Shown here piece after piece: positions 44,347 through 53,330 of a stretch of 64,000 nucleotides of DNA (positions are counted from its first letter, which is position 1; each line of letters starts with the position of its first letter). The DNA comes from Hymenobacter tibetensis (GTDB lineage: Bacteria; Bacteroidota; Bacteroidia; Cytophagales; Hymenobacteraceae): assembly GCF_022827545.1 (NCBI RefSeq), contig NZ_CP094669.1, positions 4,457,001 to 4,521,000 on the forward strand, written 5' to 3'. Made by a program: the position numbers and the translations under genes. Below the pieces are notes generated by a model. That model was not told where the DNA came from. It saw only the letters and a program-made list of their open reading frames with translations, and made no database searches.

Positions 44347-46098
44347 TTACCCAAACAGCGAGTTTTGAAACTCCAGGGGTGGTTTGATATCCGCTTTCCG
44401 GCGGGTGAAGTACTCGGCCACCTCTGTCACCGATTTCGCATTGAAAGTCATGTCTTTGGTAAGCCCTCCTTTGCGGCCCATAAACACACCGTAGCGCATG
44501 TCGGCGTAGCCGTTGGTGTGGTGGGCATCGGGGTTTATGCTAAGCCGCACGCCCTGCGACAACGCGTAGTGCACCCACCGCCAATCCAAGTCGAGGCGCC
44601 ACGGATTGGCGTTGATTTCGATAATAACATGGTGCTTGGCGCAGGCATCAATGATGGCCTTATGGTCGAGGGGGTAGCCTTCCCGGCGCAGCAGCAACCG
44701 TCCCGTAGGGTGCCCCAGCATGGTGCAATACGGGTTTTCAATAGCCCGCAGGACCCGCGTAGTGGCTTTGCGCTCGTCCATACGCAAGTTGCTATGCACC
44801 GATGCCACCACAAAGTCGAAGGTTTCGAGGACGGCGGGTGGGTAGTCCAAAGAACCGTCGCTGAGAATGTCTGACTCGATGCCTTTGAAAATGCGAAATG
44901 GGGCTAGCTCCTGGTTTAGCTCGTCTATTTCGCGCTGCTGCTGCCGCACCCGTTCTACGCTCAACCCATTGGCATAATGTGCCGCCTGCGAATGGTCGCA
45001 GATACCGAGGTACTCGTATCCTTGGTTTTGCAGGAAAGTAGCCATTTCGCGCAGGCTGTGGCTACCGTCGGAGTAGGTGCTGTGGTTGTGCAAAGAGCCA
45101 CGCAGGTCAGCGTCTTCCAGCAACTGGGGCAGTTGGTGCGCTTTGGCTAAGGTTAGCTCTCCGAGGCCTTCGCGCATTTCGGGTTCTACATATTGCAGGC
45201 CTGCCTTCTCGTAAATGGCGGTTTCCTGATAAAACCGTTCCCGGTGCAGCCACTGCCGCAACGTAGCCGGTTGCCCAACTGAAACGTCGGACAATGGCTC
45301 GGACAGGTGCAGCTCGGATGCCGACTGCAAGAACACCTGGTTGGTGAAATCATCTTTCCCTACTAGCAGCACTTCCACTTTCACGCCCGAGGCAGTAGCC
45401 GTGCCGCGCCACGCAAACGGCCCGGATCGGCGTGGGTCCGGCGTGACACCCTCCAGTTGGTTGAGGGCCGTGTGGACTTTGGCGGGCTGCGCGGTAGCCG
45501 CAACCAATGCCACCGTTTCCACCGTTTCGAGGCGGCGGCGCACCTCTCCCACTACCGCCACTTGGTCGGTAGACAGTATTTTTTGTAGCTGTTCCCGCAG
45601 GGTATTCGCGAGTTCTTCGGCCTGCGGATACAGCAACTTGCCACGGCTCTGGTCTGAAAATTCCAGCGCCTCCAATATGGTTTGCTGGGTTTTCTGACCG
45701 AAGCCTTTCAGCTTACTTACCTCGTCGTTTTCGGCCGCTTCGCGCAATTGTTGCGGACTCTCAATACCGAGTTCTTTCCACAGCGCCCGGATTTTCTTGG
45801 GGCCTATACCTTTTATGCTCAACAGCTCTACCACGCCAGGTGGGGTAACAGCGAGTAAGCGTGTTAATTCTTCAAACGTGCCGGTATCCAGCATTTCGGC
45901 CACGCGGGCAGCAGCGGTTTTGCTTAGTCCTGTACGGTCGGGCAGACCGTGGCGCTCCACGTCGGCTACCGGAAAGCTCAACGCTTCGAGGGCACTTGCC
46001 GTACCTTCGTAGGCTCGGATTTTAAACGGATTTTCGTCGTGTAGTTCCAGCAGTTGGGCTGCCAGCCGGAAAGCACGGGTCAGGGCGCGGTTGTCCAT
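44347..46098 (-). CDS. polX: PolX-type protein: PHP domain intact, polymerase site degenerate
   Basis: The 583-residue protein has the domain order of bacterial PolX: an N-terminal helical 8-kDa-like part, helix-hairpin-helix motifs (LLSIKGIGPKKIRALW), a polymerase-like domain and a C-terminal PHP phosphoesterase. The PHP metal ligands are all there: LHNHSTYSDG, CDHSQ, KGIESDI, VHSN, GHPTGR and NPDAHH. At residues 183-200 (GEVRRRLETVETVALVAA) the usual DxD of the polymerase site is TxA. The third Asp also appears changed (VKVEVLLV). It probably acts as a nuclease or phosphatase and not as a polymerase. Confidence 0.9.
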   Translation of the reverse strand: MDNRALTRAFRLAAQLLELHDENPFKIRAYEGTASALEALSFPVADVERHGLPDRTGLSKTAAARVAEMLDTGTFEELTRLLAVTPPGVVELLSIKGIGPKKIRALWKELGIESPQQLREAAENDEVSKLKGFGQKTQQTILEALEFSDQSRGKLLYPQAEELANTLREQLQKILSTDQVAVVGEVRRRLETVETVALVAATAQPAKVHTALNQLEGVTPDPRRSGPFAWRGTATASGVKVEVLLVGKDDFTNQVFLQSASELHLSEPLSDVSVGQPATLRQWLHRERFYQETAIYEKAGLQYVEPEMREGLGELTLAKAHQLPQLLEDADLRGSLHNHSTYSDGSHSLREMATFLQNQGYEYLGICDHSQAAHYANGLSVERVRQQQREIDELNQELAPFRIFKGIESDILSDGSLDYPPAVLETFDFVVASVHSNLRMDERKATTRVLRAIENPYCTMLGHPTGRLLLRREGYPLDHKAIIDACAKHHVIIEINANPWRLDLDWRWVHYALSQGVRLSINPDAHHTNGYADMRYGVFMGRKGGLTKDMTFNAKSVTEVAEYFTRRKADIKPPLEFQNSLFG

Positions 46099-46461
46099 AG
46101 CAACAAAGGTAGTTTCTGGGGCGGATTGTTGATTGCGGATACTAGGTAGTTGACTTCAAGCCGGCGGACTGCAACTGAACCACAGCCTACCGTTTCTGAT
46201 TTCTTTACATTCGTTGCGCGGTTGCACTTGCTAGCCGCGTAGTAGGCCAGCTTTGCCGGTGGGCTTCGCCTTATCTTGCCGCCACACCGTACGTTGTGCT
46301 ACGGGTATTATGGCTTGAAATCGGAAAGAAATCCTACCGGTTGACGTTGAAGTACGAGCAACTCAGCGTCTGGGTGTTGCCTGAACCCCGAATTACTGAA
46401 AGTAGAGCTCGTTTCGTGCACCGAGAACCTACCACCTAAGAACCTTAAATCTGCCTGAAAT
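46099..46461. other. divergent gap between PolX and the lipoprotein array
   Basis: No gene is seen in these 363 bases. It holds the -7 element of PolX at 46104-46111. I found no clear promoter for the lipoprotein gene at 46462. Confidence 0.5.
46104..46111 (-). promoter_or_regulatory. -7 element directly before PolX
   Basis: Read on the minus strand this is TACCTTTG, a full match, 5 bases before the ATG at 46098. The transcript would be leaderless or nearly so. Confidence 0.5.
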
Positions 46462-46851
46462 ATGCGTTTGTTCACTCTGTTGGCTGCTTTAAGTGTCTTG
46501 CTGCTAGCTGCCACCTGCCAATCCGGCTCCAAAGCCGCTGCCATGAAACAGCTAGAGCGTACGTGGCTGCATGCCCACGAAGAAGACCAGGACGGCATCC
46601 AGGTGTACCGCCCCAACACCTACGCGTTTCCGCCTTCCCGCGGCCGCACCGGCTTCGCCTTCGACCACAACGGCCTGTTCACGCAATTCGACATTGCCCC
46701 CACCGACGGCCTCGAAGGCCGCAAAGGCAAGTGGGCTGCCGAAAACGACCACACCCTGCGCATCACGCTCGACGATAAGAAAGACCCCGACTACAAGCTG
46801 GAAATTGTGTCGCTTGACAAAGACATGCTGAAAGTGAAGAAAATAGAGTAG
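46462..46851 (+). CDS. small lipoprotein, array member 1
   Basis: The 129-residue lipoprotein (LAATC, lipid Cys19) has a single domain: RTWLHAHEEDQDGIQVYRP, FPPSRGRTGFAFDHNGLF, KGKWAAENDHTLRITLDD and a last strand KLEIVSLDKDMLKVKKIE. The order of a Trp near the start, an xGFxFxxxGxF strand and a GxW strand recalls small lipocalin-like lipoproteins of Bacteroidota. Two intact relatives and one decayed copy follow on the same strand. Confidence 0.72.
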   Translation: MRLFTLLAALSVLLLAATCQSGSKAAAMKQLERTWLHAHEEDQDGIQVYRPNTYAFPPSRGRTGFAFDHNGLFTQFDIAPTDGLEGRKGKWAAENDHTLRITLDDKKDPDYKLEIVSLDKDMLKVKKIE

Positions 46852-46925
46852 GCGTTTGCAACTGTTGGCGGGTGCTACAGGCTCTATGCAATGCACACTA
46901 TGCTTTTGCTTCACTCGCCGGCACT

Positions 46926-47342
46926 ATGCGTTATCTACACAGCATTACGCTGTTATTCTCCCTTGCTTTAGCAACCAGCAGCTGCGAAAAGGACGACGCT
47001 GGAATTGCAGACCCGAAGCAAGAAGCCACCAGTACGAGCACGGAGTTGTATGGCAAGGATTGGTTTGATTCCCGCCAGCCCGACTCGTCAGGGTTCAAGC
47101 TGTATCAGAGCCCGGGGCAAACCTTGCCATTCGGCAACAATGGCTTCCGGTTTGAAGCCAACGGTACGTTTGTTCGGTACACCATTGCTCCAAACGACGG
47201 TATTATGAAGATTCCCGCCACCTGGACTACGGCCAACGGCCAGCTATTTCATATCAAGCCCAACAACGCGCAGCTTAGTGAGTACGACCTACGCATTGAG
47301 GCGCTACAACCTAGCACCCTGAAGGCACAGATAGTGCCATAG
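46926..47342 (+). CDS. small lipoprotein, array member 2
   Basis: The 138-residue lipoprotein (ATSSC, lipid Cys20) repeats the plan of member 1: YGKDWFDSRQPDSSGFKLYQ, NGFRFEANGTFVRYTIAPNDG, ATWTTANGQLFHIKP and a last strand YDLRIEALQPSTLKAQIVP. It is more like member 3 than member 1. ATG 46926 starts the signal peptide. It lies 74 bases after member 1. Confidence 0.72.
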   Translation: MRYLHSITLLFSLALATSSCEKDDAGIADPKQEATSTSTELYGKDWFDSRQPDSSGFKLYQSPGQTLPFGNNGFRFEANGTFVRYTIAPNDGIMKIPATWTTANGQLFHIKPNNAQLSEYDLRIEALQPSTLKAQIVP

Positions 47343-47742
47343 CAACGGCTCAGGCTGGCCTCCCCCTTGCCTACCTGCGCGCGTTGCTGCCACGAAAGCA
47401 ACTGAACGTACATGGCGGCACTCCGACGAACAGGAACGGCAGCGAGGTCTGCCTCGAACCCAGTACGTATGCGCATGCGCCTTCCCGCGGCCACGCTGGC
47501 TTCGCCTCCAACCAATAAAGCCTGTTTTCGTAGTCCGACAGCCGCCCGCTTGAGGCACCCAGCAAACCTACCGTTTATTAGCCTTGACCTTCAGTGGAAT
47601 GCGGGCTGCTGACTGAACAGAGTTTTTCGGCAAAATGGGGTACTAGAAAGTACGCCGTAGCGAATTGCAACGTTCTGTATACAACCAGGAGCTCCTACGC
47701 GTCCTCCTTTGCTCTGAATACCTTACTACCCACACCTGTACT
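47343..47742. other. gap holding a decayed lipoprotein copy
   Basis: This 400-base gap contains the pseudogene described at 47385-47575. The remaining 170 bases before member 3 show nothing recognisable. Confidence 0.55.
47385..47575 (+). pseudogene. decayed copy of array member 1
   Basis: The DNA here resembles the inner part of member 1. The string GCTGCCACGAAAGCAACTGA differs from its counterpart in the gene at 46462 at only a few bases. Translation gives RTWRHSDEQE (member 1 has RTWLHAHEED). A frame change follows, then EPSTYAHAPSRGHAGFASNQ and a stop (member 1 has RPNTYAFPPSRGRTGFAFDH). There is no signal sequence, and several stops follow. It is the remnant of a fourth array gene. Confidence 0.7.
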
Positions 47743-48141
47743 ATGCGCCCCTACCCTCACTACCTTGCTTTTTTGCTTGTGTTTGTTCTTGCCTTAAGCA
47801 GCTGCAAAAAGGACAACGACTCTTTGGCGCCCGACGCCTTGTTTGGTAAGAACTGGTATAATACCCGGCAGCAAGATGCCTCGGGGGCGTACGTATATCA
47901 GCCAGAAGGCACGTTCCAGCCCATGGGCTGGGGCATTGATGGGTTTCGGTTCGAGAAGGATGGCCGGTTTGTACTCTACACCCAAGGCCCAGCCGATGAG
48001 CCCTTGTCGGTTTCAGGCACCTGGACTTCGGAGGACGACAGCACGTTCAACATTCAGCCCGACAACAAGCAGTACTCAACCTTCAGCATCCTGATTTATT
48101 CGGTGCAGGAAAATTCCTTGAAAGCGCGCCGTAACCCGTAG
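47743..48141 (+). CDS. small lipoprotein, array member 3
   Basis: The 132-residue lipoprotein (ALSSC, lipid Cys21) has the same plan: FGKNWYNTRQQDASGAYVYQ, DGFRFEKDGRFVLYTQGPADE, SGTWTSEDDSTFNIQPDNKQ and a last strand FSILIYSVQENSLKARRNP. It closely parallels member 2. ATG 47743 begins the signal peptide. The EVE gene begins 48 bases later. Confidence 0.72.
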   Translation: MRPYPHYLAFLLVFVLALSSCKKDNDSLAPDALFGKNWYNTRQQDASGAYVYQPEGTFQPMGWGIDGFRFEKDGRFVLYTQGPADEPLSVSGTWTSEDDSTFNIQPDNKQYSTFSILIYSVQENSLKARRNP

Positions 48142-48189
48142 TTCGGGCTGCTGTTTTACGCCTAGCGCATTCGGTAGTAGCTTGCGGCC

Positions 48190-48606
48190 ATGAACTATTG
48201 GCTCGTCAAATCAGAACCCGCCGCCTATTCCTGGGCGGATTTCACCCGCGACGGTGGTACCGACTGGACCGGGGTGCGCAACTTCCAGGCGCGCAATTGC
48301 TTGTTGCAGATGCAACCCAATGACTTGGTGCTCTACTACCACAGCGTAACCGATAAACAGGTGGTGGGCGTGGCCACGGTGGCTGCCAGTGCCGCCCCCG
48401 ACGCCACAGCCCCCACCGACACCAACTGGGTGGCCGTGCATCTCACACCCCACCAGGCTCTGGCGCGACCCGTATCGTTGGCAGCCATCAAGCAAGACCA
48501 GCGCCTGGGCCAGATTGCCTTGCTGCGTCAGTCTCGGTTGTCGGTGATGCCGCTGAAAGCCGAGGAGTTTGATGCCATTCTAGAATTGAGCGAAACCGAG
48601 AAATAG
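48190..48606 (+). CDS. EVE domain protein
   Basis: The 138-residue protein is one EVE domain, the PUA-like fold that binds modified bases in DNA or RNA. The hallmark MNYWLVKSEPAAYSWADF is at the start, then WTGVRNFQARNCLLQM, NDLVLYYHS and VVGVATV. EVE proteins of this thymocyte-nuclear-protein-like type are cytoplasmic, and their exact ligand is unclear. No restriction or modification gene lies nearby, although a stand-alone SRA protein is encoded 10.5 kb downstream. Confidence 0.93.
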   Translation: MNYWLVKSEPAAYSWADFTRDGGTDWTGVRNFQARNCLLQMQPNDLVLYYHSVTDKQVVGVATVAASAAPDATAPTDTNWVAVHLTPHQALARPVSLAAIKQDQRLGQIALLRQSRLSVMPLKAEEFDAILELSETEK

Positions 48607-48791
48607 CTCCCTTTACAGCGAAAAATTGCCGTTCAAACAACGTCCGTTGGGTTGGCGGAGCGGGAAAAACACGGTTTCACGGCTCGGCTAGTGCCTTGTT
48701 GCACATTTCGCGCATTCTCCTTCCTCACCTAATTCCTTACTTCCCGTATCTTACTGAGCCAGGATGCCAAGGCTGGTATCCTGGCTTCGCT

Positions 48792-50375
48792 ATGCACTAC
48801 GTATCCACCCTAATTTTCCTTTTTCTGCTCGGTGGGCTGGCCGCCTCGGGGCTCGCTCAACCGGCCCCACCCACGCCCGTGCAAGGGGTGCGCCTAGAAC
48901 TGCCCTTGGAAGTATATTCCAGCGACGTGCAGGTGCTGCCTCTCCCCCAAGACAGCAGCGTCCTCCTGCTCGTTGACAAGGAACCGCTGTCAGGGCGCAA
49001 AAACACCAACTACGAGCTCCACAAGTACGACTACCGCCTCCAACGCAGCTGGCTGAAGACGATGGAAGTGCCCCGCGAGTTCGAGTTCAGCCAGCTGTGC
49101 AGCGAAGGCACCAATGCCTACGTGTTGTTTCAGTCGGAGTCGGTGCAGCACCGCTTGCACGTAGCGGCCATCGACGGGATTAGCGGGCAGGTGCGCACCT
49201 ACACCTTTGACACCAAGCTTGCTCGCGACGTGTATGATTTGAAATCATTGGGCGGCAATCTGTTTGTGTCGGTGCTGGTTGACAACCATTTGACGATTTT
49301 GCTGCTGGATTTGGCCGCCAACAAGTTTCAGTTCTTGCCTTCGGTGTACGAGCCGCTACCTGCTCAGCTGTCGTTCTTGGCCGACTCGGCTGCCCGCCGG
49401 GCCGAGTTCGTGCTAAGCCAGACCAACGGCTTCAAGAACCGCTTACAACTCAAGCAACTCTCGGCCCAGGGGATGCTGCTCCGCTCGGAATTTGTGCAGG
49501 CCGAGAGCGAACGGGGGCTTATATCGGCTCAGATCAGCCCGGCCACCGATTCCGCTAGCGGGCGGCTGCTGGCGGGCACGTACACGCTGCGCGATTCCCG
49601 TTTTTCACAGGGCTTGTTTGCGGCCGACCTTACCGCGGGCGTGACGCCCACTGGCTCGCGCCGTTCGCTGCGTTTCTACGATTTTGCCAATCTCAAGCAC
49701 TTTTTCGACTTTATGAGTCCGGGACGGGCCGCGCGGCTCCGGCAACGCAGCGAGAAAATGCGTGCCACCGACCGGGTGTTGCGTTTGCGCTATCGGACTT
49801 TGATTCATGACCTCATTCCCTTTCAGGACGGCTACGTGATGGTAGCTGAAGTGTACTACCCACAGTACCGCCAGAATGCGTACAGCTCTTTCGGGCCTTA
49901 CTTGCCGTACAGCCCCTACCGCTACGGCAACTATTCCAACAACAGCTGGTATGGCACCAACCGCCAGGCCGAAGGCTACCGCATCACCCACGCGCTGGTC
50001 TGTGGCTTTGACAAACGTGGTAATCTTCTCTGGGACAACACGTTTGTACTGAAAGATGTGTACAGCAACAGCCTCCAAGAAACTGTGCGCCTACGCCCAT
50101 TGCCCGATGGCCAGCGCGTAGCCATTGCCTACCTGGACGAAGAGAAATTCAACTACAAAGTAATCGACCACACAGCGCCTTCTCCCAACGATCTGCAGGT
50201 AGACCTGCAAACCACGGCCCTGCCTACGGTAAAGGAAAAAGCGACCAGCACCAGCCAAGAAGGGCTATCGGCGTGGTATGGCAGCCGGTTCCTAGCTTTC
50301 GGTTACCAGAGTATTCGTACTGAAAAGGCTCCCAATAGGGAAGTGTTTTTCATTAATGTTCTTGGGTTCGAATAA
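48792..50375 (+). CDS. large exported protein, unknown
   Basis: The 527-residue protein has a signal peptide (MHYVSTLIFLFLLGGLAASGLAQ). The mature part is beta-rich and may form a propeller-like structure, with repeated strands such as NYELHKYDYRLQRSWLKTM, HLTILLLDLAANKFQFL and VCGFDKRGNLLWDN. Near residue 385 there is a Tyr/Asn-rich patch (FGPYLPYSPYRYGNYSNNS). No named family is recognised. ATG 48792 starts the signal peptide. Confidence 0.68.
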   Translation: MHYVSTLIFLFLLGGLAASGLAQPAPPTPVQGVRLELPLEVYSSDVQVLPLPQDSSVLLLVDKEPLSGRKNTNYELHKYDYRLQRSWLKTMEVPREFEFSQLCSEGTNAYVLFQSESVQHRLHVAAIDGISGQVRTYTFDTKLARDVYDLKSLGGNLFVSVLVDNHLTILLLDLAANKFQFLPSVYEPLPAQLSFLADSAARRAEFVLSQTNGFKNRLQLKQLSAQGMLLRSEFVQAESERGLISAQISPATDSASGRLLAGTYTLRDSRFSQGLFAADLTAGVTPTGSRRSLRFYDFANLKHFFDFMSPGRAARLRQRSEKMRATDRVLRLRYRTLIHDLIPFQDGYVMVAEVYYPQYRQNAYSSFGPYLPYSPYRYGNYSNNSWYGTNRQAEGYRITHALVCGFDKRGNLLWDNTFVLKDVYSNSLQETVRLRPLPDGQRVAIAYLDEEKFNYKVIDHTAPSPNDLQVDLQTTALPTVKEKATSTSQEGLSAWYGSRFLAFGYQSIRTEKAPNREVFFINVLGFE

Positions 50376-50467
50376 GCTGCATTCGAACGGCCAGCCCGGC
50401 ATTTTTCTCTGTTCTTTTGCTTCCTTCCCCGTATAAGGAAGGTCATTCTTCACCTCTTTCTCACTGT

Positions 50468-51016
50468 ATGAAATTTCGCTTTTTCCCCTGGATGCCGTTG
50501 GTGGTGCTGTTGCTTATGGCGGGCTGTCGGGCGGCTGGTCCTGAACGCCCGGCCCGTACTGTTGCCGAGTTCTTCAACAAATACGAATCACGCTCCGGCT
50601 TCAAAGCTACTGACTGGAATGCGGGCCTAACCACCCGGCTGCTGCTCGGGCGCCTGGGTAGCCTAGGAGGCAACAACGACCTTACGCAGGCGCTGTCTTC
50701 GGTTCGTAGTTTCCGCGTAATCACCTTCGCGCCTACCAGCAGCAGTGCGCAGAAACTGGTAGCCGACGGGTTGGTGAGCGAAGTAAACGGTCTCTTGGCC
50801 AATGAGCGCTACACCCCTCTCACAAGCAGCGGCGACAGCAACATGCGCTACGCCACCCGCAAGCAAGGCGACCGGATAAGCGAAGTAGTGGCTACCAGCA
50901 GCGTTTCCGGCGTTCCTGATTCCTTTATGCTAATGTCTATCGGTGGCAACTTCACCCAGGGTCAGCTTGATCAGCTTATCAAAGTGTTGCCCGGCGTAGC
51001 CGACATGAGCAAGTAA
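50468..51016 (+). CDS. DUF4252-like lipoprotein
   Basis: The 182-residue lipoprotein has its lipobox at LLMAGC (lipid Cys20). The mature part contains RSFRVITFAPTSSSAQKLVADG, then RYTPLTSSGDSN and FMLMSIGGNFTQGQLDQLIK (in parts). This order fits the DUF4252 group, which is of unknown function and common in Bacteroidota, where it often sits near ECF sigma factor genes (none here). It ends before a palindromic terminator at 51124. Confidence 0.68.
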   Translation: MKFRFFPWMPLVVLLLMAGCRAAGPERPARTVAEFFNKYESRSGFKATDWNAGLTTRLLLGRLGSLGGNNDLTQALSSVRSFRVITFAPTSSSAQKLVADGLVSEVNGLLANERYTPLTSSGDSNMRYATRKQGDRISEVVATSSVSGVPDSFMLMSIGGNFTQGQLDQLIKVLPGVADMSK

Positions 51017-51123
51017 GCACTGCTTCTTGAGGCACGCCTGAGTGCTCTAAGCAATGTAGCCGTACGCCACGCTACTTTTCCAGCATACGTCTGACAGTTA
51101 TCTAGTTCGGTCGTAACATTCAT

Positions 51124-51167
51124 CAATATAAAAGGGCCGCTCTAATAAGAGCGGCCCTTTTATATTG
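51124..51167. terminator. 19-bp palindromic terminator
   Basis: The arms 51124-51142 and 51149-51167 are perfect reverse complements around TAATAA. They contain a GGGCCGCTC core with A4 and T4 tracts and a further palindromic extension (CAATAT/ATATTG). Confidence 0.9.
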
Positions 51168-51347
51168 ACTGATAGACTGTATTCTTCTCACACTTTCCTC
51201 AGCCCCTTATAGAAACAGGAACCTATTAGAAGGTATTTGTTGATGGGCTTTATTGGAGGCGTTGCATGAGGCATCCTATACCCATAAAATTGCCTTATTG
51301 GCTATAGTATACGAAACCATACACCTATAGCACTTGCGTACATATAG

Positions 51348-51392
51348 AACACAAAAGCGGCCTGCTCTCTTGGAGCAGGCCGCTTTTGTGTT
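51348..51392. terminator. 20-bp palindromic terminator of the first OmpA gene
   Basis: The arms 51348-51367 and 51373-51392 are perfect reverse complements with a 5-base loop. Read on the minus strand it follows the OmpA gene ending at 51423. Confidence 0.9.
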
Positions 51393-51422
51393 GCTAGACG
51401 GTGAACCAATTGGCCGACTGCC

Positions 51423-53003
51423 TTACTTCTTGCGCGGTGCAGCTTTGCGCACGGGGGCTTTACGAGCCGGAGCTTTTTTCACGGGCGCCGTAGGTGCTGC
51501 TTTTACTGGGGCGGCTGGAATTTCCGGGGCCGGACCGTACTTTGTTTCTGCTGGATTCGGATCATCGGGCAGATACACATCGAATTCAACTCGGCGGTTG
51601 AGTGCACGGCCTGCTTCGGTAGCATTGTCCGCAATTGGCTTGCTTTCTCCATACCCGTGCGACACGATGCGGGTGTCGGTCATGCCTTTGCTCAACATGT
51701 AGGCCCGGGCCGAAGCAGCCCGCTCGTCCGACAGACGCAGGTTGTAGGCGTCGTCACCCTTGTTATCGGCGTGGGCCGAAATGCCCAAGTTGTAATCGGG
51801 GTAAGCATTAAGCAGTTCCACCAATCCGTCGAGGGTTGGGTACGACGAGGGCTTGAGCGTGGCCTTGTTGAACTCGAACTGGATGAACTTGGTAGCCTCC
51901 TGCAGCTTCTTCTTCTCTTCTACCTTCATTTCAGGGCAACCACGGTTGGAAGCCGGACCAGCACGGTCAGGGCAACGATCCTGGAAATCAGGCACACCGT
52001 CGCTGTCACGGTCGAGTGGGCAACCGCTGGCGTCTACTGCCACACCGGCTGGGGTGTTCGGGCACTTGTCGGCAGAGTCGATTACACCGTCGCCGTCGGC
52101 ATCTGGGCAGCCTTGCAGTTCAGGTTTGCCAGGAGTGTCAGGGCATTTATCATCACCGTCGCGCACACCGTCGCCGTCTTTGTCTGGGCAGCCTTCCAGG
52201 GCTGGCAGGCCAGCTTCGGTGGGGCACTTGTCTTGGTAATCTGGAACACCGTCTTTGTCGCCGTCGAGGGGGCAACCGGTTTCGTCTACGGCTACGCCAG
52301 CAGGCGTAGCAGGGCATTTATCTTTGCGGTCGGATACCCCGTCACCATCCTCGTCTTTGGCTTTGCCAAGAGCGACAGTCAGGCCGGCGGAGTGCTGCAG
52401 ATACCGGTCGTCAAATCGGTTTGCGTCGCGGTTAGGCACTCCATCAAGGTTGGCACTGAACGGCACCACCTGCGCCGTCTGCACGAAAATGCCGACAGCA
52501 TCGCTGATACGGAAGTTAATACCAGCTGCGCCTTTCAGCGAGAAGTAACGGTCGTCATCATTAAGCCCTTGGCCATTGTAGCTACCCTCCAAGCTGGTCA
52601 GCGTCAGACCCGGAGCCAACGACAGATAGGGCTGGATAACGGCATCCTCTTTCAAGGCCCATCCATTGTTGAGCTTGAATTTGAGCGGCAATGCAATGTT
52701 CACCACATTGTTGGTGAAGGAGTTCGAGCCATTCGAACCACCCAGCTCGCTCTTGAACTCAACATAATCGGCTTGCAAGCCCAAATCGAAGCCTGGCGCG
52801 ATGTAGCGGTTGATGGTAATGCCGGGGCCGTAGAAGTTACGGTCCCACTTCCAGTAGTCGGTGCCGTAGTTGCCCTTGTACTGATAAGCGCTGCCATAGA
52901 GGCTGATGGCCGTTTTGCGATCGGCACTTTGAGCCTGCGCTTTGGGGGCTCCCCCTAGCAGCGTAAGCCCCAGCAGAGCGCCGGTTGAGAATAGGTGTCT
53001 CAT
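51423..53003 (-). CDS. OmpA-family protein with TSP type-3 repeats, copy 1
   Basis: The 526-residue outer-membrane protein has a signal peptide (ending APKAQAQ). A barrel domain of about 200 residues follows (SLYGSAYQYKGNYG, FDLGLQADYVEF). Next come about five Ca-binding thrombospondin type-3 repeats of the form DxDGDGVxDxxDKCP. The OmpA peptidoglycan-binding domain contains FEFNKATLKPSSYPTLDGL, HADNKGDDAYNLRLSDERA and NRRVEFDVYL. A Lys/Ala/Pro-rich tail (KKAPARKAPVRKAAPRKK) ends it and is absent from copy 2. It links the outer membrane to the cell wall. Confidence 0.95.
   Translation of the reverse strand: MRHLFSTGALLGLTLLGGAPKAQAQSADRKTAISLYGSAYQYKGNYGTDYWKWDRNFYGPGITINRYIAPGFDLGLQADYVEFKSELGGSNGSNSFTNNVVNIALPLKFKLNNGWALKEDAVIQPYLSLAPGLTLTSLEGSYNGQGLNDDDRYFSLKGAAGINFRISDAVGIFVQTAQVVPFSANLDGVPNRDANRFDDRYLQHSAGLTVALGKAKDEDGDGVSDRKDKCPATPAGVAVDETGCPLDGDKDGVPDYQDKCPTEAGLPALEGCPDKDGDGVRDGDDKCPDTPGKPELQGCPDADGDGVIDSADKCPNTPAGVAVDASGCPLDRDSDGVPDFQDRCPDRAGPASNRGCPEMKVEEKKKLQEATKFIQFEFNKATLKPSSYPTLDGLVELLNAYPDYNLGISAHADNKGDDAYNLRLSDERAASARAYMLSKGMTDTRIVSHGYGESKPIADNATEAGRALNRRVEFDVYLPDDPNPAETKYGPAPEIPAAPVKAAPTAPVKKAPARKAPVRKAAPRKK
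52231..52331. repeat. 101-base tract shared with the second OmpA gene
   Basis: It is identical to 54022-54122 apart from two bases, while the flanking sequence diverges. It encodes a type-3 repeat region in both genes. Recent recombination or gene conversion would explain it. Confidence 0.85.
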
Positions 53004-53330
53004 GTACGTGAGATGAGGTGAAGTGAAGTTAAGTGTGCAGCCGAAAGCTCGACTGTTAGGTTGGGTTGTAGCGTCCTATACCGTTCCGTTGCTGTTTAGG
53101 TTGCTTACTTGGCTTGAAGATTTTGTCATAATTTCTTTATTAAGTGCTAACACATTGCATTTGCAACTGTAACCACCTGATTATCAATAGTAATCACTAT
53201 ATATAGAAGAGAAGCCACTGTTTAGCACTGCATAAAAAAGTAGCGCTAGATGCTTGGCAGGCCATTGTAGCCACAAAAAAAGCGGCGGACCGAATGGCCC
53301 GCCGCTTTTCATTTGTCGCTTTGCCGTGCC
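53004..53330. other. gap between the OmpA genes
   Basis: No gene is seen in these 327 bases. The middle is AT-rich and should hold the promoter of copy 1, although I could not pick out a clear -7 element. The terminator of copy 2 lies at the right edge. Confidence 0.5.
53278..53309. terminator. terminator of the second OmpA gene
   Basis: An 11-bp stem (53278-53288 with 53299-53309) with A and T tracts follows the gene ending at 53331 on the minus strand. Confidence 0.85.

Larger units (their letters stand above)
51017..51422. other. gap with two terminators
   Basis: No gene is seen in these 406 bases. The palindromes at 51124-51167 and 51348-51392 end the two converging transcripts. The 180 bases between them are AT-rich and show nothing recognisable. 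Confidence 0.6.

Noticed and set aside
51657..52958. Long open frame (433 codons) on the plus strand across the first OmpA gene
   Set aside because: It is antisense to a clear OmpA gene with recognisable domains. The repeated Asp/Gly codons leave the opposite frame open. A similar shadow runs across the second OmpA gene at 53313-54383.
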